This document shows, piece after piece, positions 5,760-9,662 of a stretch of 9,662 bases of DNA; within the stretch, counting starts at the first letter, position 1; each line of letters starts with the position of its first letter. Both the position numbers and the translations under genes were made by a program. The stretch comes from a bacterium. Lineage in GTDB: Bacteria > Cyanobacteriota > Vampirovibrionia > Gastranaerophilales > Gastranaerophilaceae. The notes under the pieces are model-generated. The model worked only from the letters and a program-made list of their open reading frames with translations. It was not told the origin of the DNA and did no database searches. The stretch spans positions 1-9,662 of the forward strand of contig SFZC01000073.1 of assembly GCA_004558955.1 (NCBI GenBank), read 5' to 3'.

Positions 5760-6296
5760 ATGCTTGAAGGAGTTTATGTTGAAAATATAATGATGCACTC
5801 GGAAACCCGTGCATATCCGCAAGCTCCACAAGAAACCTCAGGGCTTTTATTCGGTACGGATTCGGTTTACAAATACGGATTGCGGGAATCGTCTTATCCG
5901 ACTTTATCCATTGTTGATGAAATTACGGACGGAATGGGGCATGTAATCCCCGCAGGACATTACGAACTTGCACTGACAGATGAAAAAGATTTTTTGATAT
6001 TAATTCAATCAAAAATTGCGATTGCATTAATCCCCGTGATTAGCGTTGAAATAGACACCTCAGAAGAAACACAGGTTCACGACAACAAATCGCTGAAAAA
6101 ACAAAAAAAAGAAGAAAAAGAAATTGCAAAAACAAATAAAAAACGTGCAAAAGAAGGCATGCCACCCGTTAATCCCGACCAAGATATTTATCAGGAAGCC
6201 TCAATGGAATATGTAAATAACGAAGAAAAAGGCGGCTATTATCTGATTCGATACGAACGTGGGGACGTCAAAGCTTGGGGAGCAATAAAGGGGTAA
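5760..6296 (+). CDS. uncharacterised 178-aa protein co-transcribed with rnpA
   Basis: The ATG touches the rnpA stop codon, with GGAAAGG inside the rnpA tail as ribosome site. I recognise no family. Residues 1-100 look globular and beta-rich (DEITDGMGHVIPAGHYELAL, 53-72; LILIQSKIAIALIPVISVEI, 79-98). Residues 109-133 are a highly charged Lys/Glu linker (SLKKQKKEEKEIAKTNKKRA). Residues 135-178 form a small C-terminal segment (GGYYLIRYERGDVKAWGAIK). The 79-98 stretch is hydrophobic but includes Gln, Ser and Lys, so strand pairs are more likely than a membrane span. There is no signal peptide and no cysteine. In most bacteria yidD or yidC occupies this slot, and this protein resembles neither. 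Function is unknown; a cell-envelope or RNA-related accessory role would be a guess from position only. Confidence 0.8.
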   Translation: MLEGVYVENIMMHSETRAYPQAPQETSGLLFGTDSVYKYGLRESSYPTLSIVDEITDGMGHVIPAGHYELALTDEKDFLILIQSKIAIALIPVISVEIDTSEETQVHDNKSLKKQKKEEKEIAKTNKKRAKEGMPPVNPDQDIYQEASMEYVNNEEKGGYYLIRYERGDVKAWGAIKG

Positions 6297-6329
6297 AAAT
6301 AACTTACTCCTCTTGGGGAATACAAAAAC

Positions 6330-6358
6330 TTAACTTGTTTGAAAGAATATGATATAAG
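6330..6358 (+). promoter_or_regulatory. candidate promoter of the thioredoxin-ccdA pair
   Basis: TTAACT (6330-6335), a 17-base spacer and TATAAG (6353-6358) match 4/6 and 5/6 of the sigma-70 boxes. The predicted start near 6365 falls right at the AAAGGAG ribosome site (6366-6372), giving an unusually short leader for the ATG at 6379. An alternative -10 is TATGAT at 6348-6353, which lacks a good -35. Confidence 0.42.
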
Positions 6359-6378
6359 TTTAGATAAAGGAGAGAAAA

Positions 6379-6768
6379 ATGAATAAGAAGTCACTTTTTA
6401 CAATTTTAGCAATATTGATTTTGCCCGTACTTGCGTTTTTCGGAATTACCAAAAGTAAAAGTACGTCTGATATCGCATTAGCAAGCGGGAAACCGCAAAT
6501 TATCAAATTTTCTTCTACAATGTGTTCTGAATGTAAAGAGGTTGAAAAAGTATTCAAAGAACTTATGCCGCAATATGAAGATAAGGTTATTTATACCGAA
6601 ATTATCGTAGATAGTCGTGATGACATGAAAAATAAACTTATCAAAAAATATAATGTTCAAATGGTTCCGACAATTATCATGTTAAATTCTGACGGAACAC
6701 AAGCCTCAAGAATTGAATCTGCATTACCGAAAGAACAAATGGAACAATACATCAAGGAGCTCCGCTAA
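6379..6768 (+). CDS. membrane-anchored thioredoxin-fold protein
   Basis: This 129-aa protein has an N-terminal signal anchor (MNKKSLFTILAILILPVLAF, hydrophobic 6-23) followed by a thioredoxin fold outside the cytoplasmic membrane. The strand QIIKFSS (40-46) leads to the redox motif CSEC (Cys49-Cys52) at the head of a helix. The cis-proline loop VPT (96-98) and strand TIIMLNSDG (98-106) follow. The Trp usually found before CxxC is replaced by Met, and the body is short, so it is a minimal thioredoxin rather than a TlpA/ResA protein with the extra insertion. Its stop overlaps the start of a CcdA-like gene by one base (TAATG). Together they imply a relay: cytoplasmic electrons pass through the membrane protein to this thioredoxin, which then reduces exported disulfides. 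The in-vivo target is not shown. Confidence 0.85.
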   Translation: MNKKSLFTILAILILPVLAFFGITKSKSTSDIALASGKPQIIKFSSTMCSECKEVEKVFKELMPQYEDKVIYTEIIVDSRDDMKNKLIKKYNVQMVPTIIMLNSDGTQASRIESALPKEQMEQYIKELR

Positions 6769-7466
6769 TGGAAAACATTACAGAACTTTTTAACTCACAA
6801 ACAAGCATATATATATTATTCGGAGCGGCATTTTTAGGAGGGTTAATTTCGTCAATTTCTCCCTGCTCATTATCAATGTTACCGCTAATTATCGGTTACG
6901 TTGGCGGATATTCAAAAGAAAATCCGTTAAAAACCTTGTTGCAAATGATTATATTTGTAATCGGCAGCGGCATTGTTTTCGCAGTAATTGGTGGAATTTG
7001 TGCGTTTACTGGTAAACTATTTGTCGGGAACCCTTATTTTACGCTAATTGTAGCCTCAATTATTTTGATAATGGGGTTAAAAATTCTTGATGTGATTGAT
7101 TTTGAATTACCTGTCATCATAAAAGAAATTCCGCAAAACAATTTTAATAATGAAATCCTGTACCCGTTACTGTTGGGTGCGGTTTTCGCTCTAATCGGAA
7201 CACCTTGTTCCACACCAATTTTGGCGAGCATAATGGGGTTTGCGTCAATTTCCGCCAAAGTCAGCCAAGCAGTCATCATGTTATTTTTATTTTCAATAGG
7301 AGAAGGCTTAATTCTAATCATTGCGGGCTTTTTGACGTCTAAACTCAAAACAGGCAAAAACGTTTATAAAGTTTCCGAAGGAATTTTAAAATTCAGCGGA
7401 GCTCTTCTTGTCCTCGTTGCATTATATATTTTTTATAAGATTTTCAGCGGTGTTATTGTAAATTAA
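6768..7466 (+). CDS. ccdA: CcdA/DsbD-family transmembrane thiol-disulfide transporter
   Basis: This 232-aa hydrophobic protein has about six membrane helices in two similar halves. Each half begins with the diagnostic Cys-Pro-type motif: ISPCSLSMLPLIIGYVGGY (30-48, Cys33) and IGTPCSTPILASIMG (143-157, Cys147). In this family the two cysteines carry electrons from cytoplasmic thioredoxin across the membrane. The hydrophilic loop at about 113-131 separates the halves. It lacks the periplasmic domains of full DsbD, so the partner is supplied by the preceding gene, which it overlaps by one base; AAGGAG at 6754-6759 is its ribosome site. No cytochrome c, ResB or heme genes are nearby, so the role may be general thiol reduction rather than cytochrome maturation. 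The gene symbol is assigned by family. Confidence 0.9.
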   Translation: MENITELFNSQTSIYILFGAAFLGGLISSISPCSLSMLPLIIGYVGGYSKENPLKTLLQMIIFVIGSGIVFAVIGGICAFTGKLFVGNPYFTLIVASIILIMGLKILDVIDFELPVIIKEIPQNNFNNEILYPLLLGAVFALIGTPCSTPILASIMGFASISAKVSQAVIMLFLFSIGEGLILIIAGFLTSKLKTGKNVYKVSEGILKFSGALLVLVALYIFYKIFSGVIVN

Positions 7467-7484
7467 CCGTTAATATTGTAAAAT
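7456..7484 (+). promoter_or_regulatory. candidate promoter of ribH
   Basis: TTGTAA (7456-7461), a 17-base spacer and TAAAAT (7479-7484) match 4/6 and 5/6. The -35 overlaps the last codons of ccdA. The predicted start near 7491 gives a leader of about 30 bases with GGAG at 7506-7509. There is no room for an FMN riboswitch in this 53-base gap. Confidence 0.4.
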
Positions 7485-7519
7485 ATAGCATATAGGATAT
7501 GTAAAGGAGCAGGCAGGAT

Positions 7520-7981
7520 ATGAAAATTATAGAAGGACATCTTACAACAACGGAAAGCGACAGATTTTGTATAATTCTTTCAAGATTTAACGATTTTATC
7601 GGATCTAAATTATTGGCAGGTGCGATTGACGAATTGGAAAGACACGGGCTAAATCCTGATAATATTGATGTTGTAAAGGTTCCTGGAGCGTTTGAAATTC
7701 CGATTACAGCCTTAAAATATGCCAAAACAGGTAAATATAATGCAATTATTACTTTGGGTGCGGTTATAAAAGGTTCAACCCCTCACTTTGACTACGTTTC
7801 AGCGGAAGTTTCAAAAGGTGTTGCACAAGTAAGCCTTCAAACCCAAGTTCCCGTAATTTTCGGAGTTTTGACAACCGATAATATAGAACAGGCAATCGAA
7901 AGAGCAGGAACAAAAGCAGGTAACAAAGGTTCTGATGCGGCAAGAACCGCTATTGAGATGTCTAATTTGATGAAATTATAA
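7520..7981 (+). CDS. ribH: 6,7-dimethyl-8-ribityllumazine synthase
   Basis: This 153-aa enzyme condenses 5-amino-6-ribitylamino-uracil with 3,4-dihydroxy-2-butanone 4-phosphate to lumazine, the penultimate riboflavin step. It usually assembles into pentamers or 60-mers in the cytoplasm. Motifs in order are SRFN (21-24), VPGAFEIP (54-61), LGAVIKGSTPHFDYV (79-93) with the catalytic His89, and FGVLTTDNIEQAIERAGTKA (114-133), continuing GNKGSDAA. Length and motif order are complete. ATG at 7520 has GGAG 10 bases upstream. No other rib gene (ribD, ribE, ribBA) is in the window, so it is a stand-alone locus rather than part of a rib operon. Neighbours are unrelated in pathway. Confidence 0.97.
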   Translation: MKIIEGHLTTTESDRFCIILSRFNDFIGSKLLAGAIDELERHGLNPDNIDVVKVPGAFEIPITALKYAKTGKYNAIITLGAVIKGSTPHFDYVSAEVSKGVAQVSLQTQVPVIFGVLTTDNIEQAIERAGTKAGNKGSDAARTAIEMSNLMKL

Positions 7982-8002
7982 TAAATTTCACTCGAAAATA
8001 AT

Positions 8003-8030
8003 ACGACAAATTTGGTAGTGTTTATATAAA
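8003..8030 (+). promoter_or_regulatory. weak candidate promoter upstream of murQ
   Basis: ACGACA (8003-8008), 16 bases, TATAAA (8025-8030), in the 66-base gap between ribH and murQ. The -35 matches 4 of 6 and the spacer is one short of ideal. The predicted start would fall almost on the AAAGGAG ribosome site (8035-8041), so read-through from ribH is an equally good explanation. Confidence 0.28.
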
Positions 8031-8047
8031 AGGTAAAGGAGTTAGGT

Positions 8048-8944
8048 ATGACAGAAGCAATCACAGAGTACAGAAACGAAAACACAAAAGACATCGACTT
8101 ATTATCTACGATTGACATGGTTCGCAAAATGAACGAAGAAGACCAAATCGTGGCTCAAGTAGTTGCTGACGAAGCACCAAACATTGCAACCGCTATTGAT
8201 ACCATTGCAAAAGCATTTTTAAAAGGCGGAAAATTGTTCTATTTTGGAGCCGGAACTTCAGGCAGACTTGGTATTCTTGATGCTTCGGAATGCCCACCGA
8301 CCTTTAGCGTTGACAGAACTATGGTTCAAGGTATTATCGCAGGCGGTGCCGGTGCGTTATTGACCGCTGTTGAAGGTGCTGAGGATAACTTTGAAGCAGG
8401 CAAAAAAGATGCCGAAGTTTTGACGGGAAAAGACGTTTGCGTAGTAATTTCTGCAAGCGGAAATCCTAAATATTTGTTAGGCGTTCTTGAAAAAGCGGAC
8501 GAAATCGGTTGTGCAACAATCGCAGTAACTTGTAACTCACAAGGTCGAATTGCACAAGAAGCAGGTCATGTAATCTGTGCGGAAGTCGGACCTGAAGTTA
8601 TCACGGGTTCAAGCAGATTGAAAGCCGGAACAGCACAAAAAATGATTTTGAACATGCTTTCAACAGGTTCTATGATAAAAATTGGAAAAACTTACGAAAA
8701 CTTTATGATAGACTTGAAAGCATCTAACGAAAAACTAAAAGACAGAGCCATCAGGATAGTTTCACAAATCGCAGAAGTTAATTGCAGTGAAGCCCTTGCA
8801 AACTTACTAAAATGCAACTGGGAAATCAAAACCGCAATTATTATGATAAAAATGAAATTAGACACTGACACGGCAAGATTGGAATTAAAAAAGCACGGCG
8901 GAGTTCTTCGCAAACTAATCAGAGCAGAAGAAGTCACAGCCTAG
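8048..8944 (+). CDS. murQ: N-acetylmuramic acid 6-phosphate etherase
   Basis: This 298-aa SIS-fold enzyme cleaves the lactyl ether of MurNAc-6-phosphate to GlcNAc-6-phosphate and D-lactate, in cytoplasmic peptidoglycan recycling. It begins with the typical TEYRNENTKDIDLLST (6-21). The SIS core contains FGAGTSGRLGILDASECPPT (66-85) with the catalytic Glu81. The family signature GPEVITGSSRLKAGTAQKMI lies at 181-200, and a helical C-terminal domain completes the length. The second sugar-phosphate loop reads ISASGNPKY (134-142), where relatives mostly have ASGRTPY, a visible departure. ATG at 8048 has AAAGGAG 6 bases upstream. The TAG stop is embedded in AGGAGG, the ribosome site of gpsA, implying co-transcription. 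No anmK, nagK or MurNAc transporter is nearby. Confidence 0.96.
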   Translation: MTEAITEYRNENTKDIDLLSTIDMVRKMNEEDQIVAQVVADEAPNIATAIDTIAKAFLKGGKLFYFGAGTSGRLGILDASECPPTFSVDRTMVQGIIAGGAGALLTAVEGAEDNFEAGKKDAEVLTGKDVCVVISASGNPKYLLGVLEKADEIGCATIAVTCNSQGRIAQEAGHVICAEVGPEVITGSSRLKAGTAQKMILNMLSTGSMIKIGKTYENFMIDLKASNEKLKDRAIRIVSQIAEVNCSEALANLLKCNWEIKTAIIMIKMKLDTDTARLELKKHGGVLRKLIRAEEVTA

Positions 8945-8959
8945 GAGGATAAAAAGATA

Positions 8960-9662
8960 ATGAAATTAACAGTTCTTGGAGCAGGATGTTGGGGGTTAAC
9001 TTTAGCGTGGTTGTTAACCGATAATTTTGAAAACGTGACTGTATGGGGCAGAGAACAGGATTTATCACAAGATTTGCTTGAAAATAAACACTGTTCAAAG
9101 CCGCTTGAGGTTCAACTTGCAGACAAAATCGAAATAACTTCAAACATGAGTAAAGCGATTGAAGGTGCGGATATTATCTTGTCGGTTATTGTAACCTCAG
9201 GAACTCGTGATGTTTGTGAACACTTAAAATCAGCAGGGATAAAAAATGACCAAATCTTGGTCAATGCTTCCAAAGGTATCGAACTTCCATCCTTGATGAG
9301 AATGTCAGAAGTTATAAAAGACGTTTTGCCTAACCAAAGACTTGCAATTTTGTCAGGTCCGACCTTGGCAAAAGAAGTGCTGCAAGGAAAACCGACTGCA
9401 GCGTGTATTGCTTGTGAGGACTTGGAAACTGCTAAATTTGTACAACAGGCTCTAAATGTTCCGAGCAAATTCAGACTTTACACAAACACTGACGTTATCG
9501 GTGTTGAACTTGGCGGAAGTTTGAAAAACGTAATTGCGATTGCTTCAGGCTTTGCTCACACAATGGGTTTGGGCGATAATTGCTCCGGTTCACTTTTAAC
9601 TCGAGGAATGGCTGAAATCGTGCGTGTTAGTATTCAGTTAGGGGCAAACCCTTCAACCTTGA
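8960..9662 (+). CDS. gpsA: NAD(P)-dependent glycerol-3-phosphate dehydrogenase, 5' part (cut by window end)
   Basis: 234 codons are visible with no stop; the gene runs past the window end. It makes sn-glycerol 3-phosphate from dihydroxyacetone phosphate for phospholipid synthesis in the cytoplasm. The Rossmann motif is GAGCWG (7-12), where relatives have GAGSWG or GAGAWG. NASKGIE (102-108) holds catalytic Lys105. LSGPTLAKEV (131-140) replaces the usual SGPSFA form. ELGGSLKNVIAIASGF (183-198) holds Lys189. GDNCSGSLLTRGMAEI (205-220) is the glycerol-phosphate site. These variants are conservative, and motif order and spacing are normal. The start is ATG at 8960 with AGGAGG at 8943-8948, an 11-base spacer on the long side, overlapping the murQ stop. 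The remaining roughly 95 residues are expected outside the window. Confidence 0.93.
   Translation, partial: MKLTVLGAGCWGLTLAWLLTDNFENVTVWGREQDLSQDLLENKHCSKPLEVQLADKIEITSNMSKAIEGADIILSVIVTSGTRDVCEHLKSAGIKNDQILVNASKGIELPSLMRMSEVIKDVLPNQRLAILSGPTLAKEVLQGKPTAACIACEDLETAKFVQQALNVPSKFRLYTNTDVIGVELGGSLKNVIAIASGFAHTMGLGDNCSGSLLTRGMAEIVRVSIQLGANPSTL

Noticed and set aside
7971..7990. TGAAATT/AATTTCA inverted repeat at the ribH stop as a terminator
   Set aside because: The 7-bp stem is nearly all A-T and no T-run follows, so it is unlikely to terminate transcription.
9112..9468. 118-codon minus-strand open frame
   Set aside because: It lies antisense within gpsA, which has the full set of glycerol-3-phosphate dehydrogenase motifs.

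Overview
This is an AT-rich bacterial chromosome window. The pilin N-terminus (FTLAEVLITLGIIGVV), a long MGxSASQARLL-type protein, short proteins opening with a P(S/T)FG(S/A)F motif, and a cyanobacteria-like L34 together suggest an uncultured gut Vampirovibrionia (Gastranaerophilales, formerly Melainabacteria). That placement is inference from recognition, not from a search.

Left part (1-3150), all on the minus strand. A long coiled-coil-ended protein of unknown function (3150-1774) precedes an NAD-type isocitrate dehydrogenase (1677-685) that has its own good promoter. A 469-base gene-free stretch (216-684) follows. It holds a two-hairpin element with inverted ends (486-602), a promoter (369-397) and a perfect 15-copy CCATA pentanucleotide array (289-363). 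Beyond it is the 5' end of a type IV pilin-like gene that runs off the window edge. The array lies where the pilin leader would be transcribed. On the coding strand each TATGG unit carries an ATG. One reading frame through the array ends in a TGA that overlaps the pilin ATG as ATGA. This is the most unusual structure in the window and a candidate repeat-number switch.

Middle (3151-5096). A 58-aa gene (plus strand) ends in a strong terminator that also serves the convergent minus-strand genes. Those are a paralogous pair of short proteins, one intact (113 aa) and one interrupted by an in-frame TGA, downstream of proC (pyrroline-5-carboxylate reductase).

Right part (5097-9662), all on the plus strand: rpmH and rnpA (the conserved ribosomal protein L34 / RNase P protein pair), an unrecognised 178-aa gene abutting rnpA, a membrane-anchored thioredoxin overlapping a CcdA-type thiol transporter (a two-gene redox unit), ribH (lumazine synthase, riboflavin pathway), murQ (MurNAc-6-phosphate etherase, cell-wall recycling) and gpsA (glycerol-3-phosphate dehydrogenase, phospholipid precursor), which is cut by the window end.

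Most of the window is housekeeping metabolism. The lineage-specific part lies in the pilin leader, the MGISASQARLL protein, the small 58-aa gene and the P(S/T)FG pair.
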